The position numbers and the translations under genes are program-made. From Flavobacteriales bacterium (GTDB lineage Bacteria; Bacteroidota; Bacteroidia; Flavobacteriales; JABDKJ01), in the NCBI GenBank assembly GCA_013002285.1, contig JABDKJ010000076.1:1-64000 (forward strand): 64,000 nt of DNA, in the 5' to 3' direction. The notes below the pieces were generated by a model, which did no database searches, was not told the DNA's origin, and was given only the letters and a program-made list of their open reading frames with translations. How positions within the stretch are numbered: the first letter of the stretch is position 1; each line of letters begins with the position of its first letter. Shown here one piece after another: positions 41,146 to 50,564 of the stretch.

Positions 41146-41721
41146 TTAATTCAAGTAATCGTTTATGATATCGTTTGGATCGTCCTTTTCTTTGGCTTTT
41201 GTCTCGGGGTCAGGTTTTTCTTTTGGGGCCTCTTTCGAAGGTCCAGAACCTTTAGTCTTCTCCCTCAATTCTTCAAATCCTTTTTCACTTTCAGAGATCA
41301 CCTTGTCTCCCTTTTTAAGTGCATCGTCTTTAAGGTCCACGATCTTGTTCTTGACCTTCGGCCACATGTATGACATGATCATTGCTAAGAAAATAGCTCC
41401 TGAATGCAGAAGCCAAGCCATAGGGCCAGTGAAAATATCGAATGTGCCGGATGCCCATTTAAAATCAAAAATGAGATCATAGACACCTCTTATCACCAGA
41501 GCAGCTAGCAATGCCAATAAGATCTTGATCCAAATAGGTTGGCGAAAGAGGATGCCTCTTGGTCCGCGATCGTCTGCAAATTCCCATCCTTTGACCTTAT
41601 TCAAAATTGAGGCCAATGGCCCCTTGGGTGAGGTCTTTCTTATAGCATCCCTATATCCTAGGAACATGAAAAGTAAGAAAGATCCACCTGCGATCATTAT
41701 AAATTCTATTAGTGCGTTCAT
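41146..41721 (-). CDS. small membrane protein with charged tail, unknown
   Basis: The 191-aa protein has three hydrophobic helices: residues 4-22 (IEFIMIAGGSFLLFMFL), about 65-82 (IKILLALLAALVIRGV) and about 105-120 (HSGAIFLAMIMSYMWP). A Lys/Asp/Glu-rich cytoplasmic tail follows (KAKEKDDPNDIINDYLN). There is no recognisable domain. It sits between the 428-aa and 579-aa genes with gaps of nine and one base, so it is very likely a fixed partner in the membrane part of the system. Confidence 0.75.
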   Translation of the reverse strand: MNALIEFIMIAGGSFLLFMFLGYRDAIRKTSPKGPLASILNKVKGWEFADDRGPRGILFRQPIWIKILLALLAALVIRGVYDLIFDFKWASGTFDIFTGPMAWLLHSGAIFLAMIMSYMWPKVKNKIVDLKDDALKKGDKVISESEKGFEELREKTKGSGPSKEAPKEKPDPETKAKEKDDPNDIINDYLN

Positions 41722-41730
41722 TGCGTAAGT

Positions 41731-43017
41731 TTAAATTTTGTCCATATCCAGATAGTTCTTGTATCTGGGAGCTATATAATTCACGGCCCATTGTTTTTTT
41801 GCTTGAGGCCATGTTTTGTATTGATTGAAGAATTCCTCTTTATCATAGATGTATAATCTGAATACATCGTAAGGGTCGATCTTTAAGAGTATGCGCCAAA
41901 TGATCCTGGTTATTCTTTTAGAGAACTCTGGGTTGGGGCGGATCAAGCGGTTGAATATTGGTTTAGGGAGTTTCCCCAGTTTGATGATCTGGCCTTTTTT
42001 GAGTTTGTTAACTACATCCTCAAACTCGAAATAATTCTCAGTTAAAAGACCAGCTTTGGTATAACGGTTCACTCGCTGCCTGATCTGAGGTGCAGTTAAT
42101 GCGCTAACATCAACATCTGGCTCTTCTTTGAAAATGACATTAGCTAATTCTAGGAACATCAATCTTTCAATGTCCTCGACTTGCCTAAAAATCGTGTCTG
42201 CATAAACACCAATGATATTCTTGTCAATGAGGTAGTTTTTTAGTTTAGGGTCTTCAAGATTGTATTCCATGTGGTGAGCAGCTTGCCCTCTGATCTCATC
42301 TCCTTTCTGTGAATATTTCTCGTAAATCAGCACAGGCTGTCTGAGTCCTGCAAGTTTTCGAAGCAGAAATATCCCATCAAATGCCCTCGTGTAAAAGCTA
42401 TCGACCTCCATGAACGTAATATCAGGGAGAAGGAATTTCTTGTTTGCAAGCACCCCATATTCTTGATAACTGTTACGCAGTTTATTTCTCAAAGAGGTAT
42501 CAGCCCAGGCATATTCTTCATCATAGAACTTTCGTTCCATTTGCAATTGCAGTTCTTTTGCTTCCGAAAGCTTATCTACAGTTGAGAAACGCATCGTAAA
42601 ATATTCTATGCCCAAAAGATCTTCAGGCGATCTATAAGATGAGATCTCCTGATCACATTCCACAACTATCGCTGTGCGCATAGTAAGCTCATGTATCTGA
42701 TCTTCTAACTCATCAAAGATCATTTGAATAATGTACTTGTCGAAAGAATGATATGGCATGTAAACAGGCACATTCTTTTGTTTAGGAGTTATGATCAAAG
42801 CATATGGATTTGCCAAGCCATGCGATAGGTAAAAGTCATCTTCCTTTTCTATCGCCACTTCTGGAGACCACCCCCAACCGTCAATAGAAAAGCTCTTGAG
42901 CTTTGTTGGTTCAATTCCTAGAGACTCCAACGCACCATTGTATCGATCGATCTGGGTCTTTGTCCTGATCTCGATCATACCCTTGCGGTAAAGGTCATAT
43001 TCCTTGAGTAGCTCCAT
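41731..43017 (-). CDS. uncharacterised 428-aa cytoplasmic protein
   Basis: It is soluble, with no signal peptide. Notable blocks are SFSIDGWGWSPEVA, YALIITPKQKNVPVYMPYHSF, and RTAIVVECDQEISSYRSPEDLLGIEYFTMRF in parts (IVVECDQEISSYRS). A helical end contains a motif like a winged-helix (SALTAPQIRQRVNRYTKAGLLTENYFEF in parts: APQIRQRVNRYTKAGLL). I recall no named domain. It begins directly after the AAA ATPase gene stop (zero gap), which strongly suggests fixed stoichiometry with that ATPase. Confidence 0.75.
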   Translation of the reverse strand: MELLKEYDLYRKGMIEIRTKTQIDRYNGALESLGIEPTKLKSFSIDGWGWSPEVAIEKEDDFYLSHGLANPYALIITPKQKNVPVYMPYHSFDKYIIQMIFDELEDQIHELTMRTAIVVECDQEISSYRSPEDLLGIEYFTMRFSTVDKLSEAKELQLQMERKFYDEEYAWADTSLRNKLRNSYQEYGVLANKKFLLPDITFMEVDSFYTRAFDGIFLLRKLAGLRQPVLIYEKYSQKGDEIRGQAAHHMEYNLEDPKLKNYLIDKNIIGVYADTIFRQVEDIERLMFLELANVIFKEEPDVDVSALTAPQIRQRVNRYTKAGLLTENYFEFEDVVNKLKKGQIIKLGKLPKPIFNRLIRPNPEFSKRITRIIWRILLKIDPYDVFRLYIYDKEEFFNQYKTWPQAKKQWAVNYIAPRYKNYLDMDKI

Positions 43018-45000
43018 TTATGATGAGAAAAGCTTTGGTTCTATTTCTTCGGCTTTCTCAATAGCCTTTCTATTTACAATGTATTGTTCTGTCTGTTCTT
43101 TGATCTTTCTATCTACTTCAGAATTTTTTATGGAGATCAATGAAGAAGCCTGTTTTACCATTTCCTGATACCAGATCTTATATAGGTTTACCTTCTTTGC
43201 TCGTTCTCTTTTTAGGTCTGTCAATATCCCAAGTCTATCATCATAGGCTTTGTCAAAGAACAAAGATCTCTTTTCGAAAAAGTCCGTTGGAATATCAAAA
43301 TCCATCAATATGAAATCTACTGCACTATGCACATTTCTGTCTTCACGTGCAGTCCAGTATTCGTATTTGTCGCTCATGAGATCTTGGAACATAGCAAAGA
43401 ACCTTGGGTCGCTTTCTTTGTCGTATCTCGCGGATGCTTTTTCTACGATCTCACGCACTTCTGGTCTGATGATCGTTTCGTCAAATTTGATCTCGCTCAA
43501 ATATTCTGGAATATCCATGGAGTCTTCATATTCTTTTCTTTCTGGAAGTTTTTTTCCAAGGATCCCTGGTACTTGCTTCTCGTGCGATCTCCACCAGAGA
43601 TAGTCCAAAGCAAGAAAGTCTTCATACGTTTTAGGGCCTCCGAGCAAAACACGTGATTGCACTCTGGATAGAATAGCAGCATCTAGAACCTCAGGCAGGT
43701 TAGTGAAGATCTGGATAAAGTAATTTCCATTGTTCACAGCTGTCGCCCCTTCAGTCATTGTAAGGACTGAACTTACTACGTGCCCTTGTCCTTCTGAACT
43801 TCCTTGCCTTGCCCTATCACCCAATAGATTCTCGCAGTCATCCCAAGGAGAGTAGGTGATCACATTTGGGTTTTTCAATCTGCGATCGAAGACTTCCATC
43901 TTTTTGGCAGTCTCACCTTGCAGGCTAGAGATGACCGTTCGAGGCAATGGAAGCATTACAAAAGGAACACCGATATTATCAGCCCTTTCTTTTCCATAGT
44001 TGAAAGAAGCAGCGATCAACATGGATTTTCCAGTTCCTGGAGGTCCATATTTCATTGTAAAACCTGGGAGACCTCCCAATTCCATCCAAGGGTTTTTCTT
44101 CAATTCTATGTCATAGCAAAGAAGACGGTCAATCTGTCTCATGTTGCTTTTTCTTCCTTCGGAGTTTGCAACGATGTCTGACATTTGGATGTTCTTGACC
44201 TCAACTTGAGAATGGCTTCCAAATGAAGCGCGTTCAAAGCCTTCGATGATGAAACCAGTATCTCCGTACTTGTATCTCTTGGTCGTGAAAAAATCTATGT
44301 ACTGACTTACCTCTATCTCAGATTCAATGATGTCCAGGATGCGTTCGTAATAGATCAATGCTGCCTTTACAAATGCTTTTGTGTCGTTTACCTTGTTGGA
44401 TTCTTTTACGAATTTCCCAAAATGATAAAGCGAAGAGTTCATTGCATTGACACTCCCGTTCAAACTTATGGCTGGGTTTTCATCCAGGCTCATCACAAGA
44501 GCAGCAACATCGTCTTGTTTATATTGATCTAGTTTCCAAACGATGTAATTGGCAGATACATGAAGTAGTATTCTTGCTTGAGTAACTTTCTTTTCTTCTA
44601 ATTCATTCTTGTCGTCTTCGTTCAGGTCGCCCTCGGCTTTTGCTTCAATTTTTAGAAGGCCTGAAGACTTTCTGTATTGCTTTGCGACATAGGTGCCAAG
44701 AGCTAGTCCGTTTTGAATTGCATTTAAAACGATACTTGCATCTTCATTTAGGAGATTCGTGTTTTGACTAAGTGTCTTTCCTAGACCTATCATTGAAATA
44801 CTCGCTTGGCCTATCGCACCTGTTCCGCCAAAGACCTTTCTTCTGGCGAGAATGCTGCTTCCTACATCATCAGCCGAACTCACCATGCTGGCAGCTTTTT
44901 TTGCATCTGTCCATTTTACTTCATGCAATAAGCTCCCGACAACCTCCTTGATCTGGTCCAGGTCCGCGTCTGTAATGGGTATGAATGATCTGTCTGCCAT
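43018..45000 (-). CDS. AAA+ ATPase, Cdc48/FtsH-like core with variant Walker B
   Basis: The 660-aa protein has a long helical N-terminal domain (residues 1-300), then a classic AAA module. Walker A is YGPPGTGKS (319-326), the second-region motif SLQGETAKKMEVFDRR is where AAA proteins have GESExxxRxxF, sensor 1 is IFTNLPEVLD (N434), and LSRVQSRV holds the arginines at the end of the helix. The Walker B acid pair reads PWDDCENL (D387-D388), with Asp where a catalytic Glu is normal. A further helical C-terminal 200 residues follow. It has no signal or membrane helix. Genes either side are spaced 0 and 7 bases away. Confidence 0.88.
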   Translation of the reverse strand: MADRSFIPITDADLDQIKEVVGSLLHEVKWTDAKKAASMVSSADDVGSSILARRKVFGGTGAIGQASISMIGLGKTLSQNTNLLNEDASIVLNAIQNGLALGTYVAKQYRKSSGLLKIEAKAEGDLNEDDKNELEEKKVTQARILLHVSANYIVWKLDQYKQDDVAALVMSLDENPAISLNGSVNAMNSSLYHFGKFVKESNKVNDTKAFVKAALIYYERILDIIESEIEVSQYIDFFTTKRYKYGDTGFIIEGFERASFGSHSQVEVKNIQMSDIVANSEGRKSNMRQIDRLLCYDIELKKNPWMELGGLPGFTMKYGPPGTGKSMLIAASFNYGKERADNIGVPFVMLPLPRTVISSLQGETAKKMEVFDRRLKNPNVITYSPWDDCENLLGDRARQGSSEGQGHVVSSVLTMTEGATAVNNGNYFIQIFTNLPEVLDAAILSRVQSRVLLGGPKTYEDFLALDYLWWRSHEKQVPGILGKKLPERKEYEDSMDIPEYLSEIKFDETIIRPEVREIVEKASARYDKESDPRFFAMFQDLMSDKYEYWTAREDRNVHSAVDFILMDFDIPTDFFEKRSLFFDKAYDDRLGILTDLKRERAKKVNLYKIWYQEMVKQASSLISIKNSEVDRKIKEQTEQYIVNRKAIEKAEEIEPKLFSS

Positions 45001-45007
45001 ATCTAAA

Positions 45008-46129
45008 TTATATTGCTACTAAATTGTCTCGAAGAGGGGTTATTATTTTAATCATTTTTGGATCGTCTAAAAGCAACTGTACAACAGTATGAGGAGCTAT
45101 CAGGTATTTATTGATGTCCGATACTTTTCGCCTACTACATTCAGGGTCATCTTTGTTGATGTGGAATTTTTGCAATGGAGTTTTAGAGCTGATCCAATTG
45201 GCCTTTATCAATTCTTCTTTAACTGATGCTATTACCTCTTCCTCGTAATAAACGATGAAATGATCTTTTGTTAATTTATGACGTTTATGGAACTTGCTAA
45301 ACGCATGCTCATCTTTTGAATATGCTCCATATAAAGGCCCGATATCATATTTCTTTAGGAGTTTTGGATGCAAGAATGGCATTTCCTGATCCATAAAAGA
45401 GATGATCTCATAACAACTCTTGGACCCCATTGCAACACTTTCTAAAATGTCTACAAATAGTTTGAAATGCTCGTTGGTTTTATCAAATTTTTCAGCTCCT
45501 CCGCTATATTCAAAGTCCAATACATAGACCATTGGCCTGTTAGTGGCCATGTCATAGGTAGACCAGGAATAGATCAGTGAACGTCTTCCATTTTCTTTTA
45601 TTCCTATTTCCATCATCTTTCCAGTGTTGTACATCAAATAGATCGCAGAAGGGATCAGATTATTGAAGTACTTCCTCTTTGAAAGAGCATCTAGTATTTC
45701 GTATGGTTCTTCTTTTTGGCTGCGAAGTTTAGATATCAAACGGTCTTTCAAGACGAGAGCATTCGGTAGATTGGCAATGAATTGTTCCTTGAGGTTATAG
45801 TCAGCTTTCATCTGCCTCAATTCAGCATGATTGGGAAAGCTTGAATCCGTAAGATCTATGCGAACGCTATGAGAGAGGTCGTACTGATATTTTAGATTGA
45901 GAAGTTCAATGCTCCGCTGCAAACGGGTTATGAAGAAAGTTATAACTGAACGTTCGACCTTTTTGTTTGAAGTCTCATTGAGTCTGGTCACAAAATGTTC
46001 GTTAAGCGCTTTGAATGCTTTCTTTACATAAATGAAATAGTCTAAGTATTCTTCCTTCCTCTCAAATTCTGTGCTGTCCAGTTCGCCAAAACCAGCATTG
46101 CCCATAATTTCTTCAAGCTCACTGACCAT
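45008..46129 (-). CDS. uncharacterised 373-aa cytoplasmic protein
   Basis: The protein is soluble, charged and mainly helical in its first 130 residues. The middle part (RRSLIYSWSTYDMATNRPMVYVLDFEYSGGAEKFDK in parts: YSWSTYDMATNRPMVYVLDF) looks like beta-strands, and the end has NKYLIAPHTVVQLLLDDPKMIK. No domain is recognised. It lies seven bases upstream of the AAA ATPase gene, and 32 bases after the coiled-coil gene. Its position suggests an adaptor or subunit of the ATPase, which is inference. Confidence 0.72.
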   Translation of the reverse strand: MVSELEEIMGNAGFGELDSTEFERKEEYLDYFIYVKKAFKALNEHFVTRLNETSNKKVERSVITFFITRLQRSIELLNLKYQYDLSHSVRIDLTDSSFPNHAELRQMKADYNLKEQFIANLPNALVLKDRLISKLRSQKEEPYEILDALSKRKYFNNLIPSAIYLMYNTGKMMEIGIKENGRRSLIYSWSTYDMATNRPMVYVLDFEYSGGAEKFDKTNEHFKLFVDILESVAMGSKSCYEIISFMDQEMPFLHPKLLKKYDIGPLYGAYSKDEHAFSKFHKRHKLTKDHFIVYYEEEVIASVKEELIKANWISSKTPLQKFHINKDDPECSRRKVSDINKYLIAPHTVVQLLLDDPKMIKIITPLRDNLVAI

Positions 46130-46161
46130 ATTTCAATTTTCTAGTATTCAGCATTTAAATA

Positions 46162-47538
46162 TTAACCGAGCATATCGCTTAACTCTTCATTCGTACTCTT
46201 TTTTCCACTATCAGCAGAATCTTCAGAACTTGCTGCTTCCCCTTTTCTATTGTCGACTATATAGTTGCCATCGGAGTCTATACCATAGTGGTCCTTAAGT
46301 TTTTCATTTGCTTCTATACTCCGCCTTGCAAACTCCCTTTGCTTGTCCATTAAGACTTTTGCAACTTCATCCAAAGTTTGTAGCCTTGCACCTTGTGATT
46401 CTACTCTTTCTAACCTTGCTCTTTGCGAACCAACAGTAGCTTGAGCTAACATTTCTGCACTTCTTTCATCTGTCTTAACTCCAGCTTTTTCAAATGTGCT
46501 TGTCACTTTCTGATATGCTGCTGCTCGCAAAGATGTTATTGTAGCTGCATAGAATGATTCTCTCTCTTTAGTATCCGACTTAAGTGCTGCAAGATCTGCC
46601 TTTAAGTTCTTCTTCTGGGTTTCAAGTGCTTCTATTGCAATAGAGTGTAATTCCACGAATCGTTCTTTAGAGTTGTAGATGGAACGAGCTACTTCAAAAT
46701 TCCCTTGCTGTTCTGTTATGCTTTTCTGAACCTCTTCTACATCTCTTTGCTTAGAGGTATGCTCAGGGGTGCCAGGTGTCAATTCTGCCAATTCTTCCAA
46801 TTTAGACTGGAGTAGTGACTTTAATTTTTCAATGTCGGCTTCAACCGTTTTCATTGCAGTTGCAGCTTGCTCTTGCAATTCAAAGGCATCTTTTTGTGAT
46901 ACTGTTACAGCCTGTAATTCCTCATCCACACTAGACATTTTGCCTTGAACAAAATTGGTGATCATCGTTACGATGGTGATCATCCTTTCAAGATGTTTTT
47001 CCAAAGGCTCATTTTCCAAACGTTCCTGGTGATGCGCTCTTGCTCTTACTCCCTCACTTTCTAGAAGCTTTGTTGCCGCATCAACTTCTTCTTTTGCTTT
47101 AAGGATCTTGTTCTTTCTTCCCCATAGATTGTTCCACCAATTGTCTTTAACGCCTTCTTTTTGTTCGAGTTCTTCTTTGGCGGCATCTAAAGCGCGTTGC
47201 GCTTTATCTATCCAACCTTGCTCTTCGTCATTGAGGTCGCGAATATCTTCAAAACCAACACCTATTTCATCTAGAAGGTTTTGCAGCGCAGACATGACCT
47301 TAGCCAAATTAGACCCGAATTTCTTCTCGTTCTGTAAAACAGAATCAGTGGTTGCATTAATGATGGCTTCCGCATCTACTGCGCTTTCTATCTTTTCTAA
47401 TTGTTCCTTGGTTTTGCTCATGACGCTTCCAACACCGATCTCCGCTTCGTCAAGAGTCTTTTTAACTCGAGAAGCTAAACTTCCAGCGTCAGAACTGCTG
47501 TTCTTAATTTCATCAAATAGGTCATTAATATCACTCAT
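46162..47538 (-). CDS. long coiled-coil protein, possibly TelA-like
   Basis: The 458-aa protein is almost all helical, with long coiled-coil stretches (VEADIEKLKSLLQSKLEELA, SKERFVELHSIAIEALETQK) and no signal peptide. I see a faint likeness to TelA/KlaA toxic-anion-resistance proteins in the part near residue 350 (ITSLRAAAYQKVTSTFEKAG), but it is too weak to claim. The frame is open from 47595; I chose the ATG at 47538 (MSDINDLFDEIK) because of the A-rich region just before it. It is the first gene of the seven-gene set and lies after a -7 element and an upstream terminator. Confidence 0.78.
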   Translation of the reverse strand: MSDINDLFDEIKNSSSDAGSLASRVKKTLDEAEIGVGSVMSKTKEQLEKIESAVDAEAIINATTDSVLQNEKKFGSNLAKVMSALQNLLDEIGVGFEDIRDLNDEEQGWIDKAQRALDAAKEELEQKEGVKDNWWNNLWGRKNKILKAKEEVDAATKLLESEGVRARAHHQERLENEPLEKHLERMITIVTMITNFVQGKMSSVDEELQAVTVSQKDAFELQEQAATAMKTVEADIEKLKSLLQSKLEELAELTPGTPEHTSKQRDVEEVQKSITEQQGNFEVARSIYNSKERFVELHSIAIEALETQKKNLKADLAALKSDTKERESFYAATITSLRAAAYQKVTSTFEKAGVKTDERSAEMLAQATVGSQRARLERVESQGARLQTLDEVAKVLMDKQREFARRSIEANEKLKDHYGIDSDGNYIVDNRKGEAASSEDSADSGKKSTNEELSDMLG

Positions 47539-47655
47539 ATTTATATTTTGGTTTAGTCCGATCCAACGATTACAATAACTTGAGGGGAGGAGCATAGGTT
47601 ATATCTTCTGTAGCCCTTAAAGTCAGGTAAGATCGTTCAATTTTTACCTTGCTAA

Positions 47656-47663
47656 CAAATGTA
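47656..47663 (-). promoter_or_regulatory. putative -7 element of the AAA operon promoter
   Basis: On the minus strand it reads TACATTTG, fitting TAnnTTTG, 118 bases before the chosen start codon. No clear TTG -33 element is seen. It lies between the terminator at 47764-47808 and the first gene, so a promoter is expected here. Confidence 0.35.
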
Positions 47664-47763
47664 TAATTTATATTGAATTTTGGGCTTTGAATAGGATGAA
47701 CGGGGTGAAAATATTATAAGTGCGTTTAAAGAGCAATTCATTTGCGAATGAGGAACTTTAGGG

Positions 47764-47808
47764 CAAAAAAAAACCGCTCTCTTTTCAGAAAGCGGTTCTC
47801 ATTTTTTT
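47764..47808 (-). terminator. terminator of the 47818-49143 T9SS gene
   Basis: On the minus strand, GAACCGCTTTCTGAAAAGAG CGGTT forms a hairpin followed by a run of nine or more T. It lies ten bases after the T9SS gene stop and separates that gene from the AAA operon promoter. Confidence 0.88.
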
Positions 47809-47817
47809 AGTGTTAGA

Positions 47818-49143
47818 TCATCTTTGACGATCCACTAGGATCTTTTCAGTTTTAACTGTGATCCCGTTGCTAATAGATAGGATGTAGAATCCTTCCTCTA
47901 ATTCAGAAGTGTTCAATTTTATTCTATTCATAAAGTTCATGTGCTTTTCTATCATGAGGTTTCCTTCAAGATCGCTCAATTGAACTGTAATTTCTTCCTC
48001 TTGTCCGCTTCCTACTTCTACAAAGATCTGTCCATTTGTAGGATTTGGATAAATGTGTGTATCTACAATACTAGGAACATCCAAGAAAGTGTCTGCCAGA
48101 ATGTTCGAGAATTGGTCCGTACCGATCGCTGTTAGTCGATAATACGTGTCTCCAGTTACGTTATGTGCATCAGTAACTTTATAAGTTTGAAGAAAGTCTC
48201 CGCCTTTAGCATCAGATCTTGCAGCTCTACTCCAGGTTACTTGATCCATTGATCGTTCAACGATAAAATGCTCACAGTTTTGTTCATTACCTGTTTTGAA
48301 ATTGATCGTTGCTTTCTTTCCAGATCTAATTATGTCAAAACTCATTATTGAAGCGTCAGGACCGAATGTATTTCTCAAGGTTGTGACTTCGGCTTCATCA
48401 GTTGATACAATCTCTGACGAAAGATCTATGATCGCATTAGCTAATATATTTGTGCTGTTATCCGTGAATACCACATCTATTTGATATTGAACAACGGCCT
48501 CTGGCGATGTGTGATCTACAAATGAATAATCAGTTTTCATTTCAATATTTCCAGTTGCTCTTTGCTTCACCAATGGCATCCAATCACCTGGACTAACCCT
48601 ACGTTTAATAACGAAGTGATCTGCGAAATTTTCGCTTGTCGTTTGCCAAGTTAGACTAACCATTCCGTTTTTCTCTTTTGCAGTGAATGAAGCTACATCG
48701 CAGATAGCAAGTGCTCTAGAGCTTCCCATTTCTGGGCTTGGTCTTGTAGAAAGAACTTCGCTAAAAGTTCCTGTATTTTCGTTTGAAACTGTATAAATGG
48801 ATTCAGTGGCAAGCTCTGTTTTTTGATCATTGCCATTCAGGTAACTTAATCTGTAAGAAACCATGTTAGAAAAACTTCCTTGGTCAAAGAATTCATAAGA
48901 AGTTACCATGTCGATCCCACCCGTGGCGTCCACTTTTCCAAGCTTCACCCAGTTTTGTCCTTTGTTTGCTCTTTCTATGACAAACATGACACAATCTGAT
49001 TCAGACATTGTTGTCCAGTTCAACCAAACTGCACCTTGTTGTTTCTCAACTCTAAAATCGGCTAAGTCGACAGCAGCATAGGAAACAGTGGTCATTAAAA
49101 TGGCGATAGCGCCAATAAATAGTTTTTGAGTAATTGTTTTCAT
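47818..49143 (-). CDS. T9SS cargo protein with repeated Ig-like domains
   Basis: The product has a signal peptide (KTITQKLFIGAIAILMTTVSYA in parts: KLFIGAIAILMTTVSYA). Three or four similar beta-domains follow with the common Bacteroidota phrase 'VxLxWxTxxExxxxxFxIERSxD' (VWLNWTTMSESDCVMFVIER, VSLTWQTTSENFADHFVIKR, INFKTGNEQNCEHFIVERSM). The C-terminal IYPNPTNGQIFVEVG ... EGFYILSISNG is a T9SS type A domain. The frame is open to a TTG at 49167; the ATG at 49143 (or 49146) is preferred, as it directly opens the signal peptide. It is monocistronic with its own terminator. Confidence 0.88.
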   Translation of the reverse strand: MKTITQKLFIGAIAILMTTVSYAAVDLADFRVEKQQGAVWLNWTTMSESDCVMFVIERANKGQNWVKLGKVDATGGIDMVTSYEFFDQGSFSNMVSYRLSYLNGNDQKTELATESIYTVSNENTGTFSEVLSTRPSPEMGSSRALAICDVASFTAKEKNGMVSLTWQTTSENFADHFVIKRRVSPGDWMPLVKQRATGNIEMKTDYSFVDHTSPEAVVQYQIDVVFTDNSTNILANAIIDLSSEIVSTDEAEVTTLRNTFGPDASIMSFDIIRSGKKATINFKTGNEQNCEHFIVERSMDQVTWSRAARSDAKGGDFLQTYKVTDAHNVTGDTYYRLTAIGTDQFSNILADTFLDVPSIVDTHIYPNPTNGQIFVEVGSGQEEEITVQLSDLEGNLMIEKHMNFMNRIKLNTSELEEGFYILSISNGITVKTEKILVDRQR

Positions 49144-49249
49144 CATCTGTTTTTTCGTTCTACACAAAGTGTTTTGCTCTTATGTACGAACATGCCCAAC
49201 GAATGTTTCGATGGATAACAGATAAAACTCTACGAATTGATCAAAAAAT

Positions 49250-49272
49250 TTGACAAAACCCTTAAGGGGGTT
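49250..49272 (-). terminator. possible weak terminator after clpX
   Basis: On the minus strand AACCC CCTTAA GGGTT follows the clpX stop by about ten bases, then TTGTCAAATTTTTTG. The T run is late, so the call is uncertain. Confidence 0.4.
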
Positions 49273-49279
49273 GATGGTT

Positions 49280-50512
49280 CTAGGCAACCTTGAGTTTAGA
49301 GATCTTCGAAGAAGAAAACTTTTCTTCGGCATATTCTAATGAGATATTCAATTCAGATACCGACCCATCGCTAGGTAATTCATACATTGCATCTCTTAAT
49401 ATGGCCTCGCAAATAGATCTTAATCCCCTAGCGCCCAATTTGAATGTCATGGCCTTTTCTACAATGTAATCCAATACATTATCATCGAAGGTTAGCTGTA
49501 CACTGTCTATTTCAAATAGCTTTTGGTATTGCTTGATCAATGCATTCTTCGGCTCTATCAATATCCTGCGTAATACATCAGGTGTAAGTGGTTTTAAGTG
49601 AGTGAGCACCGGGAAACGACCTATAAGTTCTGGTATGAGTCCAAAGGACCTTAGGTCTTGAGGAGCTACATATTCCAAAATGTTCTCACCTACAACCGCA
49701 TTCTCCAAACTTGCTGAATAACCAATGCTACTTGTGTTGATCCTTCTTTTGATCATCCTGTCAATACCGTCAAATGCTCCTCCGGCTATGAATAGAATAT
49801 TCTTAGTATTCACCTGGATCAGTTTTTGTTCAGGGTGTTTTCTTCCACCTTGAGGTGGGACATTTATTTCAGAGCCTTCCAATAGCTTCAGTAGTGCTTG
49901 TTGCACGCCTTCTCCGGACACATCTCGAGTGATCGAGGCATTGTCACTTTTTCTAGAGATCTTATCGATCTCATCAATGAATACGATACCTCTTTCAGCA
50001 AGCGCTACATCGAAATCCGCAGCCTGCAGGAGCTTGGATAATATGCTTTCCACATCTTCTCCGACATATCCAGCTTCGGTGAGAATGGTGGCATCAGCAA
50101 TGCAAAATGGCACATTCAGCATTTTTGCAATGGTGCGTGCAAGAAGAGTTTTCCCAGTCCCCGTTTCACCTACCATTACAATATTCGACTTCTCAATTTC
50201 GACATCATCACGAATAGATGGGTCATGAAGAAGTCTTTTATAGTGATTGTAAACTGCAACTGAGAGCACTTTTTTTGCCTCATCCTGACCGATCACGAAT
50301 TCATCTAAATAGGTCTTGATGTCTTTTGGTTTTTGCAATGTGAAGCTAGAGTCGAGTGACCCAACGGTCTTTTGCTCCATTTCTTCGCGCATGATAGAAC
50401 TTGCTTGTCCGATACAGTTATCACAGATGTGACCTGAAATACCGGCAATCAGCACGTTCACCTCATTCTTTTTGCGACCGCAAAAAGAGCAGTTGATCTC
50501 ATTTTTCCCCAT
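49280..50512 (-). CDS. clpX: ATP-dependent Clp protease ATP-binding subunit ClpX
   Basis: ClpX is the AAA+ unfoldase that feeds substrates to ClpP. The N-terminal zinc-binding domain has four Cys (C8, C11, C30, C33). The AAA core has [26 protein letters not shown] and VFIDEIDKI, plus the pore-loop and sensor-2 ([10 protein letters not shown]). The 410-aa length is normal. It follows clpP by 52 bases on the same strand, and tig is further upstream: the common order tig-clpP-clpX. Confidence 0.98.
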   Translation of the reverse strand: MGKNEINCSFCGRKKNEVNVLIAGISGHICDNCIGQASSIMREEMEQKTVGSLDSSFTLQKPKDIKTYLDEFVIGQDEAKKVLSVAVYNHYKRLLHDPSIRDDVEIEKSNIVMVGETGTGKTLLARTIAKMLNVPFCIADATILTEAGYVGEDVESILSKLLQAADFDVALAERGIVFIDEIDKISRKSDNASITRDVSGEGVQQALLKLLEGSEINVPPQGGRKHPEQKLIQVNTKNILFIAGGAFDGIDRMIKRRINTSSIGYSASLENAVVGENILEYVAPQDLRSFGLIPELIGRFPVLTHLKPLTPDVLRRILIEPKNALIKQYQKLFEIDSVQLTFDDNVLDYIVEKAMTFKLGARGLRSICEAILRDAMYELPSDGSVSELNISLEYAEEKFSSSKISKLKVA

Positions 50513-50564
50513 TGCTTACTCTTAAAGAATATGTAAAATACTGATTATCGAGGTCTTATTCAAA

